Shown in pieces: positions 46,212-57,807 of a stretch of 64,000 bases of DNA. Where the stretch lies: contig UCBZ01000037.1 in the NCBI GenBank assembly GCA_900470775.1, positions 33,728 through 97,727 of the forward strand, read 5' to 3'. Below the pieces are notes generated by a model, which made no database searches, was not told the origin of the DNA, and saw only the letters and a list, made by a program, of their open reading frames with translations. The stretch's first letter is position 1, and each line of letters opens with the position of its first letter. The translations under genes were made by a program, and so were the position numbers. The DNA is from Hyphomicrobiales bacterium (GTDB lineage: Bacteria; Pseudomonadota; Alphaproteobacteria; Rhizobiales; Beijerinckiaceae).

Positions 46212-47384
46212 TTGGCACAGGCTGACTCGACGACACCGAGACCGGAACGGGGCCCGCGGCGCGAGATCGCGCCGGCACGCGTGGAAAGCCTGACGCGTGA
46301 CGGATTGCCGGTCACCGAAGTCCTGCTCTCCTTCGACGACAACGGGCTGGCAAGCCTGGTCTTCGGCCATTACGACCAGAACCTGGCGCATCTGGAGCGC
46401 CGGCTCGGCGTGGTGATCAGCCCCAATGGCAACCATGCCACGATCAAGGGGCCGCGCGAGACCGCCGAACAGGCCGGTCGCGTGCTGAAGACGCTTTATA
46501 CGCGCGCCAAGGCCGGCGCCTCGGTGACGCTCGGCGAGGTCGATGGCGCGATCGAGGAGAGCAATGTCCAGCGCTCGCTCTTCCCGACGCCCGATGCGGG
46601 CAAGACCTCTTTCGATGCGATCGTGACCCGCAAGCGCGGCCCGGTGCGGGCCCGCAACGCAGCGCAGGACGCCTATCTGCGCCAGCTCAAGCGCAACGAA
46701 CTCGTGCTCGCCGAAGGCCCGGCCGGCACCGGCAAGACCTGGCTCGCGGTGGGACACGCCGTCTCGCTGATCGAGCAGGGCGTGGTCGAGCGCATGGTGC
46801 TGTCGAGGCCGGCCGTCGAGGCCGGCGAACGTCTAGGCTTCCTGCCCGGCGACATGCGCGAGAAGGTCGATCCGTATCTGCGGCCAATCTACGACGCGCT
46901 CAACGACTTCATGGAGGCGCGCCATGTCGAGCGCGCCTTACAGACCGGCATGATCGAAATCGCGCCGCTCGCCTTCATGCGCGGGCGCACCCTGACCAAC
47001 GCCGTCGTGCTGCTCGACGAGGCGCAGAACGCGACCTCCGTCCAGATGAAGATGTTCCTGACCCGCCTCGGCGAGGGCTCGCGCATGATCATCACCGGCG
47101 ACCCGACGCAGATCGACCTGCCGCCTGGCCAGCGCTCGGGGCTGATTGAGGCGGTCAAGCTGCTTTCGGGGGTCGAGGGCGTCGGCCATGCGAAGTTCGA
47201 GGAGGGCGACGTCGTGCGCCACGATCTCGTGCGCCGCATCGTCATGGCTTATGAGGGCGCCTCGCGCCGCGAGCGCGAGGAACGCGAGGAGCGGATGCGC
47301 GCCGCCGTGACGGAACCGCAGGCCCCGATCGAAAGCGATACCGAAGGGCTGAAACGCACCCTGTCGCGGGAGCGGCCGCGATGA
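46212..47384 (+). CDS. PhoH-family ATPase
   Basis: The 390-residue PhoH-like P-loop protein is usually paired with ybeY and linked to RNA metabolism and stress. It has an N-terminal KH-like/PhoH_N region ([20 protein letters not shown]), Walker [15 protein letters not shown] (~172-185), Walker [12 protein letters not shown], and [11 protein letters not shown]. The chosen start is a TTG at 46212 with AGGGAGA before it; a TTG at 46149 is less likely. ybeY overlaps its stop (ATGA). Confidence 0.93.
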   Translation: MAQADSTTPRPERGPRREIAPARVESLTRDGLPVTEVLLSFDDNGLASLVFGHYDQNLAHLERRLGVVISPNGNHATIKGPRETAEQAGRVLKTLYTRAKAGASVTLGEVDGAIEESNVQRSLFPTPDAGKTSFDAIVTRKRGPVRARNAAQDAYLRQLKRNELVLAEGPAGTGKTWLAVGHAVSLIEQGVVERMVLSRPAVEAGERLGFLPGDMREKVDPYLRPIYDALNDFMEARHVERALQTGMIEIAPLAFMRGRTLTNAVVLLDEAQNATSVQMKMFLTRLGEGSRMIITGDPTQIDLPPGQRSGLIEAVKLLSGVEGVGHAKFEEGDVVRHDLVRRIVMAYEGASRREREEREERMRAAVTEPQAPIESDTEGLKRTLSRERPR

Positions 47385-48013
47385 CCGACCGACCTCGCGC
47401 GCGGCGTTCGGCGCCGCGGCTAGAGACCAGACCGCGACCTGGGAACAAGGCTCCTGCGCTCGCGATCACCGTCAGAGCCCAGTCGCGCCAGTGGCGCGGG
47501 CTCGGCAACCTGGCGGCCTTGCGCGCACAGGTGACGCAGGCGACGCAGGCCGCACTCGCTGTCGCGCCGGTTCGGCCCCTGGATGGCGCCGAACTCAGCC
47601 TGCTCTTGACCGACGACAAGCGCATCCGCATCGTCAATCGCGACTGGCGCGGCTTCGACAAGGCGACCAACGTGCTGTCCTTCCCGGCCGCGCCGCCGGA
47701 CCGGATCGCGATGAGCCCGATGCTCGGCGACATCGTCATTGCCTACGAGACCGTCGAACGCGAGGCGCAGGCCGAGGGCAAGAGCCTGCACGACCATCTC
47801 AGCCATCTCGTCATCCACGGTCTGCTGCATCTGCTCGGTGAGGATCACGAATCCGAGGCCGAGGCTCAACAGATGGAAAGCCTCGAAGTGGCGGCCCTTG
47901 CCCGCCTTGGCATCGCCGACCCCTATGCCGACAGCGAACTCGTCGCGCGGCCGCAGGCCGTTTCCGCAATCTCTCCTCAAGCCCCAACCCGAGACCACCC
48001 CCCAAGATCATGA
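47381..48013 (+). CDS. ybeY: Endoribonuclease YbeY
   Basis: YbeY is a metal-dependent endoribonuclease for 16S rRNA maturation and ribosome quality control. The 210-residue product has the zinc motif [12 protein letters not shown] (HxxxHxxxxxH) and the [11 protein letters not shown] substrate loop. The N-terminal ~30 residues and C-terminal ~30 residues are variable. It is coupled to phoH upstream and to corC downstream by ATGA overlaps. Confidence 0.94.
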   Translation: MTDRPRARRSAPRLETRPRPGNKAPALAITVRAQSRQWRGLGNLAALRAQVTQATQAALAVAPVRPLDGAELSLLLTDDKRIRIVNRDWRGFDKATNVLSFPAAPPDRIAMSPMLGDIVIAYETVEREAQAEGKSLHDHLSHLVIHGLLHLLGEDHESEAEAQQMESLEVAALARLGIADPYADSELVARPQAVSAISPQAPTRDHPPRS

Positions 48014-48993
48014 GCGACGACAGTCGACCGACCCAGACCGAGGCCGCCGGTCGCGGCCTCTCCCATTGGCTCAGCCAGTTCCTCGACAGGCTCGGCCTGC
48101 GCGGCGGTGGCACCATCCGCGAGGACATCACGGAGGCGCTGGCGCAGGGCAGCGGGCAGCTCGCCGATCTCAGCGCGCAGGAGCGCGCGATGCTCTCCAA
48201 TGTGCTCAGCCTGCGCGAGCGCCGCGTCGGCGACGTGATGATTCCGCGCGCCGACATCATCGCGGTGCCCGCCGATGCGACGCTGGACGAACTGCTGGCG
48301 CTGTTCCGGACGGCAGGGCATTCGCGCCTGCCGGTCTTCGACGATTCGCTCGATGACCCGCGCGGCATGGTCCATATCCGCGACTTCCTCGAATTCATCG
48401 CTGGCCAGGCCAAGGCCGAGCATACGGCAGGCCTTTCCGAGCCGGCTTTCCACGACCTCTCCGCCGTCGATCTCAAGATGACGCTCGCGGCGAGCAAGAT
48501 CCTGCGCCCGGTTTTGTATGTCCCGCCCTCGATGCCGGCGGTCGACCTGCTCGTGCGGATGCAGGCGACGCGGACCCATATCGCTCTGGTGATCGACGAA
48601 TATGGCGGCACTGATGGGCTGGTTTCGATCGAGAACCTGATCGAGATCGTCGTCGGCGACATCGAGGACGAGCATGATCTCGAGGAAGCGCCAACGATCG
48701 CGCCAGCGGGCGAAGACAGCTTCACGGCCGATGCCCGTGCGACACTCGAGGAACTCAAGGATGCGACCGGGATCGACCTGTCGCAAACGCAGATCGCCGA
48801 GGATGTCGATACGCTGGGCGGCCTGATCGTGACCCTGGCAGGACGTGTGCCGGGGCAGGGCGAGGTGGTTGAGGGGCCCGAGGGCCTCTCTTTCGAGATC
48901 ATCGAGGCCGACCAGCGCCGCGTGAAGCGGCTCAGCATCCACCGTCGCGCGCCGGCCGCGCCTGAAACCGCAACTGCGGCGGAGCCGGGCTGA
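48010..48993 (+). CDS. HlyC/CorC-family CBS-domain protein
   Basis: The 327-residue cytoplasmic protein has two CBS domains ([82 protein letters not shown]) and a C-terminal CorC_HlyC domain. It lacks the N-terminal membrane domain of larger relatives. The family is tied to Mg/Co efflux, though function is not settled. It is coupled to ybeY (ATGA) and to lnt. Confidence 0.92.
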   Translation: MSDDSRPTQTEAAGRGLSHWLSQFLDRLGLRGGGTIREDITEALAQGSGQLADLSAQERAMLSNVLSLRERRVGDVMIPRADIIAVPADATLDELLALFRTAGHSRLPVFDDSLDDPRGMVHIRDFLEFIAGQAKAEHTAGLSEPAFHDLSAVDLKMTLAASKILRPVLYVPPSMPAVDLLVRMQATRTHIALVIDEYGGTDGLVSIENLIEIVVGDIEDEHDLEEAPTIAPAGEDSFTADARATLEELKDATGIDLSQTQIAEDVDTLGGLIVTLAGRVPGQGEVVEGPEGLSFEIIEADQRRVKRLSIHRRAPAAPETATAAEPG

Positions 48994-50588
48994 TGCGGAT
49001 TGCCGTGCTGGCCGACAGCGTCATCCTCGCCTGGGGTTGGCGCAAGCGGCTGATCGCGCTTGGCGCCGGCGCCAGCGGCGCCCTCGCCCTGCCCCCGCTC
49101 GACCTCTGGCCGCTGATCGTCGTGCCCATGACGATCGCCGTCTGGCTGATCGACGGCGCGGTCGGCACGAGCGCGGTCGGACGTTTCCGCGCCGCCGCCG
49201 CGGTCGGCTGGTGGTGGGGCTTCGGCTTCTTCCTCGCCGGACTGTGGTGGCTGGGAGCGGCCTTTCTGGTCGAAGCCGACAAATTCGCCTGGGCGATGCC
49301 GCTCGGCGTCGTCGCGCTGCCGGCCTTCCTGGCGGTGTTTCCGGCGCTGGCCTTCGGCTTCGCACGCCTGATATGGCCGTCCGGCGCCGGGCGCATCCTC
49401 ATGCTGGCGATCGTGCTCTCGCTCAGCGAGTGGCTGCGCGGCCATGTGCTGACCGGCTTCCCCTGGAACGTCTACGGCATGATGCTGGCCGGACAGGGCC
49501 AGATCGCCCAGTTCGCCTCGCTGGCCGGTCTCTATGGCCTGACGCTGTTTGCGATCGCGATCGGGGCCGCGCCGGCGACGTTGGGAACGGGCGAAACCGG
49601 CACGGGGCGCTGGCGAGCGCCGGTCGCAGCGCTGGCCGTGCTGACAGGGCTGATCGGTTTTGGCGCCTGGCGCGTGCCGGCAGGGCCGGTGCCGCTCGTC
49701 GCCGGCGTCAAGCTGCGGCTGATGCAGCCCAATCTGGCGCAGGACGCGAAATTCAGTGCCCGCAATGGCGAGGCCATCCTGAACCAGTATCTGGCGCTGA
49801 GCGACCGGGCGACCAGCCCGACCACGCCGGGTGTCCAGGCCGTCACCCATCTGATCTGGCCTGAATCGGCCTTTCCCTTCCTGCTCGGCCGGACACCGCA
49901 GGCGCTCTCGCGGATCGCCGCGCTGTTGCCCCCGAACACCACACTGATCACGGGCGCGGCGCGTGCCGGCGAGGCGCTACCCGGCGAGAGCCGCCCGCCG
50001 ATCTTCAATTCGATCCAGGTCATCGATGACGAGGGCATGATCGTCTCCAGCTATGACAAGGTGCATCTGGTGCCGTTCGGCGAATATCTGCCGCCCGTGC
50101 TGGAGACGCTGATCCGAAGCCTCGGCCTTTCGGAATTCGTCTCCGTGCCAGGCGGCTTCGCATCGGGCACACGGCGGCAGTCGCTCGCGATCCGCGGCCT
50201 GCCGGCAGCGTCGCCCCTGATCTGCTACGAGGTGATCTTCCCAGGGGATGTCGCACCGACGGGGCCGCGCGTCGGATGGATGCTCAACCTGACCAATGAC
50301 GGCTGGTTCGGCCAGACCAGCGGCCCCTACCAGCACTTCGCCCAGGCGCGGTTGCGGGCGATCGAGGAGGGGCTGCCACTTGTCCGCGTCGCCAATACCG
50401 GCATCTCGGGCGTGACGGACGGATATGGGAGGGTCATTGCGAGTTTGCCACTCGGTGTGGAAGGGGTTCTCGACGCCGGTCTGCCACGCGCCGGGCCAGC
50501 CCCGCTCTATGCGCGATGGGGCGACGTGGTCTACGCGCTCCTTCTGGCCGGTTTCCTGCTTCTCTCGCGGTTGCGATCAAGCCGATAA
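48993..50588 (+). CDS. lnt: Apolipoprotein N-acyltransferase
   Basis: Lnt adds the third acyl chain to outer-membrane lipoproteins. The 531-residue inner-membrane protein has six to seven N-terminal helices and a periplasmic nitrilase domain. The catalytic triad is Glu in IWPESAFPFLL, Lys in YDKVHLVPFGEYLP, and Cys in PLICYEVIFP. A last helix (VVYALLLAGFLLLSRL) closes the protein. Its ATG overlaps the corC stop. Confidence 0.96.
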   Translation: MRIAVLADSVILAWGWRKRLIALGAGASGALALPPLDLWPLIVVPMTIAVWLIDGAVGTSAVGRFRAAAAVGWWWGFGFFLAGLWWLGAAFLVEADKFAWAMPLGVVALPAFLAVFPALAFGFARLIWPSGAGRILMLAIVLSLSEWLRGHVLTGFPWNVYGMMLAGQGQIAQFASLAGLYGLTLFAIAIGAAPATLGTGETGTGRWRAPVAALAVLTGLIGFGAWRVPAGPVPLVAGVKLRLMQPNLAQDAKFSARNGEAILNQYLALSDRATSPTTPGVQAVTHLIWPESAFPFLLGRTPQALSRIAALLPPNTTLITGAARAGEALPGESRPPIFNSIQVIDDEGMIVSSYDKVHLVPFGEYLPPVLETLIRSLGLSEFVSVPGGFASGTRRQSLAIRGLPAASPLICYEVIFPGDVAPTGPRVGWMLNLTNDGWFGQTSGPYQHFAQARLRAIEEGLPLVRVANTGISGVTDGYGRVIASLPLGVEGVLDAGLPRAGPAPLYARWGDVVYALLLAGFLLLSRLRSSR

Positions 50589-50648
50589 TCCCATTTGGAA
50601 CTTCTTGGCGCGCAGGCTAAGCTCTGGGGAGCCGGCTTCTTAAACCAA

Positions 50649-50676
50649 TTGACTATGCCGCCTCGCGCGATAATGC
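50649..50676 (+). promoter_or_regulatory. Candidate sigma-70 promoter for the XRE gene
   Basis: TTGACT (50649-50654) and TAATGC (50671-50676) are 16 bp apart, in the 122-bp gap after lnt. The gene starts 34 bp further on. This suggests the regulator is transcribed separately from the lnt operon. Confidence 0.5.
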
Positions 50677-50710
50677 ATCCGGGCGGCATACAGACCCAAG
50701 GCTGTCGTCC

Positions 50711-51124
50711 ATGTTGAAGAAAGTTCCCAACCCGATCGACCGCCATGTCGGCAGCCGCGTGCGCATGCGCCGCATGCTGGCCGGGGTGAGCCAGGAGAAG
50801 CTTGGGGACGCACTCGGGCTGACCTTCCAGCAGGTGCAGAAATACGAGAAGGGCTCCAACCGTATCAGCGCGAGCCGTCTCCAGCAGATCGCCAAGATGC
50901 TCGACGTGCCCGTGTCGTTCTTCTTCGACGGCGCCCCGACCGGCGACATGCCGACAGGTGGATTCTCGGATGCGGCCTCCTCGGCCTATGTCTCCGACTT
51001 CATGTCGAGCAGCGAGGGTGTGCAGCTGACCAAGGCCTTCGTGCGCATCAAAAACCCGAAGGTGAGGCGCCGCATCGTCGACCTGGTCGAGTCGCTGGCC
51101 GAGGAAGACGGCGGAAACGCGTGA
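50711..51124 (+). CDS. XRE-family transcriptional regulator
   Basis: The 137-residue protein has a Cro/C1-type helix-turn-helix (IDRHVGSRVRMRRMLAGVSQEKLGDALGLTFQQVQKYEKGSNRISASRLQQIAKML). A C-terminal region ends in RIKNPKVRRRIVDLVESLAEED, a short helix seen in alphaproteobacterial SinR-like regulators. It is conserved next to metK in Hyphomicrobiales. A perfect palindrome lies between it and metK and may be its operator. Confidence 0.9.
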   Translation: MLKKVPNPIDRHVGSRVRMRRMLAGVSQEKLGDALGLTFQQVQKYEKGSNRISASRLQQIAKMLDVPVSFFFDGAPTGDMPTGGFSDAASSAYVSDFMSSSEGVQLTKAFVRIKNPKVRRRIVDLVESLAEEDGGNA

Positions 51125-51137
51125 TTCAGCGCAAATA

Positions 51138-51157
51138 TTGTTCGTCCTGACGAACAA
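51138..51157. promoter_or_regulatory. Perfect palindrome before metK
   Basis: TTGTTCGTC and its exact complement GACGAACAA are separated by CT. No T run follows, so it is not a terminator. It lies 13 bp after the XRE stop and ~130 bp before metK. It is the right size for a helix-turn-helix dimer. Confidence 0.6.
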
Positions 51158-51287
51158 AGCTCCCGATTAACGGATTGGCGTGCTTGACGGCGAACGCATC
51201 CACTGCAAAGAGGATGGCCGTTTTCGCCGACCGGCCGCGTTTTCGAGCTGGTCATTCGTCTCACCCCTGCAAAAGGGCTGTCCGACC

Positions 51288-52493
<1,206 letters not shown>

Positions 52494-52519
52494 ACAAGCG
52501 CCCAACGGGTGACCTGATG

Positions 52520-52555
52520 AGGCCGGAGCTAAGCGCTCCGGCCTTTTCCTTTTTC
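52520..52555 (+). terminator. Intrinsic terminator after metK
   Basis: AGGCCGGAGC, loop TAAGC, GCTCCGGCCT, then TTTCCTTTTT. A 10-bp stem with a T-rich tail, 27 bp after the metK stop. Confidence 0.9.
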
Positions 52556-52621
52556 CGGATTGCGTTAGAGCGTGCCGTCATACCGACCGTAGCGACGCCC
52601 GAGACATTTCAAAGACCACTG

Positions 52622-53314
52622 ATGACAAACGACTTCGATCCCGACCGTGCCTTCTTCGGCCGGCGCAAGGGCAAGGCCCTGCGCGATGGGCAGAGCATGA
52701 TGATCGACAGCGTGCTGCCCAGGCTGCGTCTGCCGGAGGGCGAGATTGCCGATCTGACGGCGTTGTTCCCACAGCCCGTGGAGGCCGTGCGGCTGGAGAT
52801 CGGATTCGGTGGCGGCGAGCATCTGCTCAGCCGCATGCGCGAGAGCCCGCTGATCGGCTTCATCGGCGTCGAGCCGTTCATCAACGGCATGGCGAAATTC
52901 CTGGCCGTGATCGAACGCGAGGGCCTGACCAATATCCGGATCTGGGATGGCGATGCCGCGCTGATGCTGCCGCGGCTGCCAGCAGGCTCGCTCGACGCGA
53001 TCGACCTGCTCTATCCCGATCCCTGGCCGAAACGGCGCCAGCGCAAGCGCCGTTTCGTCTCCGACCGAACATTGGCGCTGTTTGCCCGCGCCCTGCGCGA
53101 CGGCGGCCGCTTCCGCTTCGCCAGCGACATCGACGATTATGTCGGCTGGACGCTGGCGCGGCTCGCGAGCTCGCGTGATTTCGACTGGACCGATGCACGC
53201 GCCGACGACTGGCGCCAGCCCTATCCCGGCTGGATCCGCACCCGCTATGAGGCCAAGGCCATCGCGGCCGGGCGGGTGCCGAGCTATCTCACTGCTGTGC
53301 GTCGCGCATCCTGA
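52622..53314 (+). CDS. trmB: tRNA (guanine-N7-)-methyltransferase
   Basis: TrmB methylates G46 in tRNA using SAM. The 230-residue Rossmann methyltransferase has FFGRRKGKALR at the start, motif I LEIGFGGGEHLL, and the TrmB signature LLYPDPWPKRRQRKRRFVS. WIRTRYEAKAI is the C-terminal substrate motif. The ATG at 52622 is used; longer frames run into the metK terminator. Its 3' end overlaps the convergent DUF2336 gene by 26 bp. Confidence 0.95.
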   Translation: MTNDFDPDRAFFGRRKGKALRDGQSMMIDSVLPRLRLPEGEIADLTALFPQPVEAVRLEIGFGGGEHLLSRMRESPLIGFIGVEPFINGMAKFLAVIEREGLTNIRIWDGDAALMLPRLPAGSLDAIDLLYPDPWPKRRQRKRRFVSDRTLALFARALRDGGRFRFASDIDDYVGWTLARLASSRDFDWTDARADDWRQPYPGWIRTRYEAKAIAAGRVPSYLTAVRRAS

Positions 53315-54377
53315 GGAAGCCGAGAACGCGCTGGGCCGTCGGCTGGGCGAGATTGCGGAAATGCTGGCGCGCGCGCTCGATCGCCGGCGCCGATTTGCCG
53401 AAATCCTTGCGGAGTCCGATCAGCGCAGCCGTGGTCTCCCAGGACCAGCCGAGACCGCGGGCAACCAGCAGAACGGCGTCGCGATCGGCTCCCAGGATGA
53501 TCTGCTCCGACGCCGGCAGCCCGAGCTGGGCCAGAACGGCGACAGCGCAGATGGCGTGTTCGGTCGAACCCGCCGCAGCGAAGGCCGCGATCCTGCTCTC
53601 ATTGAGCTCGCCGGCTTCGTTCAGCCGGTTGATCTCGACCATCGCGGCGTTGACCGCAGCGAGATCGCCCTGAATCTGGGCCTGAGCGGCAACCGCTTGC
53701 GCGCCCCGCTCGACTGCGCCGTCGACCGCACCTGCAAGCCCCGGCTCAAGGCCGACCGTCAAGCGGCGGCGGGCGGAGTTCTTCGCGGCAACCATGAGCT
53801 GGTCGGCGAGTTCGGCGGGAATATCGAGCCGTGCACCCAGCGCCATCTGCAGGGCGTCGTCCTGGACGGCGCGCATGACGAGCACACCCATGCCGTGTTC
53901 CGAGAACCGAGCCGTGTGATTGGCCGCGATGGCATGGGTCACGACTCGGCCGCCACGCAGGATCAGGAAATCGGTGACAGGTTCGCCGAGATCGGGGCGC
54001 TCGGTGATGGCGAGCATGTGGTCGCGGCCCTTGGCGGCCGAGATCGCGACGAGATCCTGGTCGGTCAGGCGCTTCGAGGCGATGAGCACCGGCCGCGCGA
54101 CCGCGATCTCGTCGAGCGCGAGCTGGCGAACGACGCCGGTTGGTGCATTCGGCACGGGGGCGAGCCGTTCGGACAGTTCGATGCGGGCCCTGAGCTCGAT
54201 GGCGCGCGAGAGGCGGCCGATGACGACGTCGAAAATCCCGACCTGGTCGTCATCCATGATCGAGGCCGTGCTGAGGAAAAGATCGGTCAGGCGCGACAGA
54301 ATCTGGGCCCGGTCATCGGTCGAGCCGCGAAGCATCGTCGTCTCGAGATCACGCAACAGCGTACTGACAGAACTCAT
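53289..54377 (-). CDS. DUF2336 domain protein
   Basis: The 362-residue alpha-helical protein belongs to DUF2336, an alphaproteobacterial family of unknown function with HEAT-like repeats. Visible features are LLRDLETTMLRGSTDDRAQILSRLTDLFL, DDQVGIFDVVIGRL, LSERLAPVPNAP and GRDHMLAITERPDLGEPVTDFLILRG. The start at 54377 (MSSVST) is divergent from the rimP operon. Confidence 0.85.
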   Translation of the reverse strand: MSSVSTLLRDLETTMLRGSTDDRAQILSRLTDLFLSTASIMDDDQVGIFDVVIGRLSRAIELRARIELSERLAPVPNAPTGVVRQLALDEIAVARPVLIASKRLTDQDLVAISAAKGRDHMLAITERPDLGEPVTDFLILRGGRVVTHAIAANHTARFSEHGMGVLVMRAVQDDALQMALGARLDIPAELADQLMVAAKNSARRRLTVGLEPGLAGAVDGAVERGAQAVAAQAQIQGDLAAVNAAMVEINRLNEAGELNESRIAAFAAAGSTEHAICAVAVLAQLGLPASEQIILGADRDAVLLVARGLGWSWETTAALIGLRKDFGKSAPAIERARQHFRNLAQPTAQRVLGFLRMRDAQQ

Positions 54378-54722
54378 CCCGCATCCCCAAACAACGCGCA
54401 GCACCGCACCATGGCGCAGAAGGATGACCAGCGGGTTAGCGGCAGCAGAAAACCTCCCCCGTGACCCGCATCGGGCAAGAGCGCTTGCATGCGGGGCTAA
54501 TGCGGACTAAATAGCAGCCCAACAGCTCTGGTTTCGGTATCAGCCGATGATCAAGAGCGGGCCGGAAGGCCCGCTCTTTTTTGTTGGCCGCGGCCCAGCC
54601 GGGGCTGGAGCATGACGCCGATGCGCGGCTGCCCCTCCAGCGGCTTAGCCCCGCGCGGTGCCATGCGCCAATTTTTCGGTCGGAGCTGGACGGTATCCGG
54701 CTTACAGACAGGCACGCAGGGC
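54378..54722 (+). promoter_or_regulatory. Leader and control region of the rimP-nusA-infB operon
   Basis: This 345-bp divergent gap holds no gene. On the plus strand TTGCAT (54485-54490) and TAAATA (54508-54513) are exactly 17 bp apart, a good sigma-70 promoter. Transcripts would start near 54520 and meet a strong terminator at 54553-54582 before reaching rimP at 54723. This layout suggests attenuation of the operon or a ~60-nt leader RNA. Confidence 0.6.
54553..54582 (+). terminator. Intrinsic terminator in the rimP leader
   Basis: AAGAGCGGGCC-GGAA-GGCCCGCTCTT followed by TTTT: an 11-bp perfect stem with a GNRA-type loop and T run on the plus strand only. No coding gene ends before it on this strand for over 1.2 kb. 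Confidence 0.9.
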
Positions 54723-55430
54723 ATGAACGAGCCGACAGCGACGAACCAGGACAACGACCGACGCATCGTCGTCGAGAGCGGCGTCGCGGCGCGCGTGGCC
54801 GCGATCATCGAACCCGCCATCGTCGATCTCGGTTACCGGCTCGTGCGCGTGCGCGTCACCGGGCAGAACGGCTGCACCGTGCAGATCATGGCCGAGAAGC
54901 CCGACGGCACGATGAATGTCGAGGGCTGCGAAGCGGTCAGCCAGGCCGTTTCGCCCGCACTCGACGTCGACGATCCGATCCAGGTCGCCTATCATCTCGA
55001 GGTGTCGTCGCCGGGAATCGACCGGCCGCTGGTGCGGGCAGGCGATTTCGAGCGCTGGGCCGGGCACCTCGCCAAGATCGACACCGAGGCCGTCGTCAAC
55101 GGCCGCAAGCGGTTCCGCGGCATCCTGCGCGGCGTCGAGGGCGGCAACGCCCTGCTCGCCCGCGACGATGCGAAGTCCGAAGAAGAGCGCGACGTCGCCA
55201 TCCCGATGAACCTCATCGCCGATGCCCGTCTCGTTCTGACGGACGCGCTCGTGACCGAATCGCTGCGCCGCGGCAAGGCCGGGCTGCCGCCCGAAATGCC
55301 GACGGCAGACGAGATCGCGGCCCCGCCGAAGGGCCGCAAGAAGTCATTGGGGCCGCGTCCGGATAAAATCCCGGCCCCGAAGAAGAAGAGCGGACCGGCT
55401 CCGCACGATACAACCCCGGAAGAGGAGTGA
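54723..55430 (+). CDS. rimP: Ribosome maturation factor RimP
   Basis: RimP assists 30S subunit assembly. The 235-residue protein has the two RimP domains: [24 protein letters not shown] through [26 protein letters not shown], and the SH3-like second domain. A ~55-residue basic C-terminal tail ([21 protein letters not shown]) extends it beyond the E. coli form, as in related alphaproteobacteria. nusA begins 5 bp downstream. Confidence 0.94.
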   Translation: MNEPTATNQDNDRRIVVESGVAARVAAIIEPAIVDLGYRLVRVRVTGQNGCTVQIMAEKPDGTMNVEGCEAVSQAVSPALDVDDPIQVAYHLEVSSPGIDRPLVRAGDFERWAGHLAKIDTEAVVNGRKRFRGILRGVEGGNALLARDDAKSEEERDVAIPMNLIADARLVLTDALVTESLRRGKAGLPPEMPTADEIAAPPKGRKKSLGPRPDKIPAPKKKSGPAPHDTTPEEE

Positions 55431-55435
55431 GCGTC

Positions 55436-57034
55436 ATGGTCGTCAGCGCCAACAGGCTCGAACTGCTGCAGATCGCCGACGCGGTCGCCCGCGAGAAATC
55501 GATCGACCGGCAGATCGTCGTCGACGCGATGCAGGATGCGATCGCGAAAGCCGCCCGTTCGCGCTACGGCGCCGAGACGGATGTCCATGCCGAGATCAAC
55601 ACCAAGACCGGCGAACTCCGGCTGGCCCGCCATCTCCAGGTGGTCGACCTCGTCGAGAACGGCGCGACCGAGATCACGGTCGACGAGGCCAAGCGCCACA
55701 ACCCGGCGGCCCAGGTCGGCGACGTCATCGCCGATCCGCTGCCGCCCTTCGATTTCGGCCGTATTGCCGCCCAGTCGGCCAAGCAGGTCATCGTGCAGAA
55801 GGTGCGCGAGGCCGAGCGCGACCGTCAGTATGACGAGTACAAGGATCGCATCGGCGAGATCGTCAACGGCGCGGTCAAGCGCGTCGAATACGGCAACGTC
55901 TTCGTCGACCTCGGCCGTGGCGAGGCGATCATCCGCCGCGACGAGATGATCCCGCGCGAGACCTTCAAGGTCGGCGACCGCGCCCGCGCCTATGTCTACG
56001 ATGTGCGCCGCGAGCCGCGCGGCCCGCAGATCTTCCTGTCGCGCACCCATCCGCAGTTCATGGCCAAGCTGTTCGGCCAGGAAGTGCCCGAGATCTATGA
56101 CGGCATCGTCGAGGTCAAGGCCGTCGCCCGCGATCCGGGCTCGCGCGCCAAGATCGCGGTGATCAGCCGCGATTCCTCGATCGATCCGGTCGGCGCCTGT
56201 GTCGGTATGCGCGGTTCGCGCGTCCAGGCCGTCGTTGGCGAGCTGCAGGGCGAGAAGATCGACATTATCCCCTGGTCGCCCGACATCGCGACCTTCGTCG
56301 TCAACGCGCTGCAGCCGGCCGAAGTCGCCAAGGTCGTTCTCGACGAGGAGGCCGACAAGATCGAGGTGGTGGTGCCCGACGAGCAGCTCTCGCTCGCCAT
56401 CGGCCGCCGCGGCCAGAATGTGCGCCTCGCCTCGCAGCTCACCGGCTGGGACATCGACATCCTGACCGAGGCCGAGGAATCGGAGCGCCGCCAGAAGGAA
56501 TTCCTGAACCGCACCGAGATCTTCATGAATGCGCTGAACGTCGATGAGACGGTCGGCCAGCTGCTCGCCTCGGAAGGCTTCCGGACGGTCGAGGAGGTCG
56601 CTTATGTCGATCCGTCCGAGCTCGCCTCGATCGAGGGCTTCGACGAGGATACGGGCGCCGAGATCCAGTCGCGGGCGCAGGAGTATCTTGCTTCCGTCGA
56701 GGCCGAGTTCGACGAGAAGCGCCGTGCGCTCGGCGTCGAGGATGCCTTGCGCGAGGTTCCCGGCATCACCACATCCATGATGGTGTCGCTGGGCGAGAAC
56801 GATGTGAAGAGCGTCGAGGATCTGGCCGGTTGCGCCACCGATGATCTCGTCGGCTGGACCGAGCGCAAGGATGGCGAGACCACCCGCCATGCGGGCTATC
56901 TCGACGGGTTCGACCTGTCGCGTCAGGATGCGGAGGCGATCATCATGGCCGCCCGCGTCCATGCCGGCTGGATCGAGGCGCCTGCGGAAGAGATCGAGGC
57001 AGAGCCTGCCGCCGACGAGACGGCGGAGGCCTGA
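55436..57034 (+). CDS. nusA: Transcription termination/antitermination factor NusA
   Basis: NusA binds RNA polymerase and controls pausing, termination and antitermination. The 532-residue protein has the NusA N-domain (1-125), an S1 domain (~130-200), and two KH domains (~200-340; [35 protein letters not shown]). Two C-terminal acidic helix-hairpin-helix repeats (~360-510) follow. The ATG at 55436 has AGAGGAG upstream and lies just after the rimP stop. Confidence 0.96.
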   Translation: MVVSANRLELLQIADAVAREKSIDRQIVVDAMQDAIAKAARSRYGAETDVHAEINTKTGELRLARHLQVVDLVENGATEITVDEAKRHNPAAQVGDVIADPLPPFDFGRIAAQSAKQVIVQKVREAERDRQYDEYKDRIGEIVNGAVKRVEYGNVFVDLGRGEAIIRRDEMIPRETFKVGDRARAYVYDVRREPRGPQIFLSRTHPQFMAKLFGQEVPEIYDGIVEVKAVARDPGSRAKIAVISRDSSIDPVGACVGMRGSRVQAVVGELQGEKIDIIPWSPDIATFVVNALQPAEVAKVVLDEEADKIEVVVPDEQLSLAIGRRGQNVRLASQLTGWDIDILTEAEESERRQKEFLNRTEIFMNALNVDETVGQLLASEGFRTVEEVAYVDPSELASIEGFDEDTGAEIQSRAQEYLASVEAEFDEKRRALGVEDALREVPGITTSMMVSLGENDVKSVEDLAGCATDDLVGWTERKDGETTRHAGYLDGFDLSRQDAEAIIMAARVHAGWIEAPAEEIEAEPAADETAEA

Positions 57035-57048
57035 GTCAGGCACCGGCG

Positions 57049-57807
57049 ATGAAATCGGCCGCGCCGCGCGGTGAGCGCGAAACGCGCCTGGATCGCAAGG
57101 ACGGGCCGGAACGGAGCTGCGTCGTCACGAGGACCGTCAAGTCCCCGGACGATCTGATCCGCTTCGTCGTCGGACCCGATGGCAGCCTGGTGCCGGACCT
57201 TCGGCGCAAGCTGCCGGGACGCGGCGTCTGGGCCAGTCTCAGCGCGGCGACCGTGACCGAGGCGATCAAGCGGCGGGCCTTCGAACGCTCGCTCAAGACG
57301 AAGGTCGTCGTACCGCCCGATTTGGCTACGATGATCGACGGTCTGATGCTGAAAGACGCCCAGCAGGCGCTGTCGATGGCCAACAAGGCGGGACTGGTCC
57401 AGGCCGGTTTCGCCAAGGTAGAGGCCATGATCGGCTCCGGCCGCTGCGCTGCGGTGATTGCGGCCAGCGATGGCGCCGAAGATGGCCGCCGAAAGATCGG
57501 ACAGGCGCTGCGCCGGGTGGAACTCGCCCGCGAAGAGGCCGGCCTGAAGCCGCGAAAGGTGCCTGTGGTGGCAATTTTCGCGGGCGAAGATTTGGAATTG
57601 GCGTTAGGCAAGGCACATGTGATACATGCGGCGCTTGCTCCGGGACCGGCGGCCGAGGGTTTCCTCTCCCGCTGGCGTCGACTCGTCCGCTACCGGACGG
57701 ACGATGCCGGTGCAATGGAGCCGGATGAACCGGCTCTCTCCGACTCCGTAGACCAAGATTCCGTAGACCAACGATCGACCGAACCGGCTGGACCGAGCAC
57801 AGAATGA
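57049..57807 (+). CDS. YlxR-family RNA-binding protein with L7Ae-like domain
   Basis: The 252-residue protein has an N-terminal YlxR/DUF448 domain ([42 protein letters not shown]). A ribosomal L7Ae-like fold follows ([43 protein letters not shown]). A variable acidic tail contains [10 protein letters not shown], a small tandem repeat. This two-domain form is standard in alphaproteobacterial nusA-infB operons. Confidence 0.92.
   Translation: MKSAAPRGERETRLDRKDGPERSCVVTRTVKSPDDLIRFVVGPDGSLVPDLRRKLPGRGVWASLSAATVTEAIKRRAFERSLKTKVVVPPDLATMIDGLMLKDAQQALSMANKAGLVQAGFAKVEAMIGSGRCAAVIAASDGAEDGRRKIGQALRRVELAREEAGLKPRKVPVVAIFAGEDLELALGKAHVIHAALAPGPAAEGFLSRWRRLVRYRTDDAGAMEPDEPALSDSVDQDSVDQRSTEPAGPSTE

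Noticed and set aside
47811..49850. 679-codon open frame on the minus strand
   Set aside because: Antisense to ybeY, corC and lnt.
51125..51287. SAM riboswitch before metK
   Set aside because: I looked for SAM-II and SAM/SAH-type conserved words and pairing and did not see them; only the palindrome stands out.
54992..57043. 683-codon open frame on the minus strand
   Set aside because: Antisense to nusA and rimP, whose protein motifs are unmistakable.
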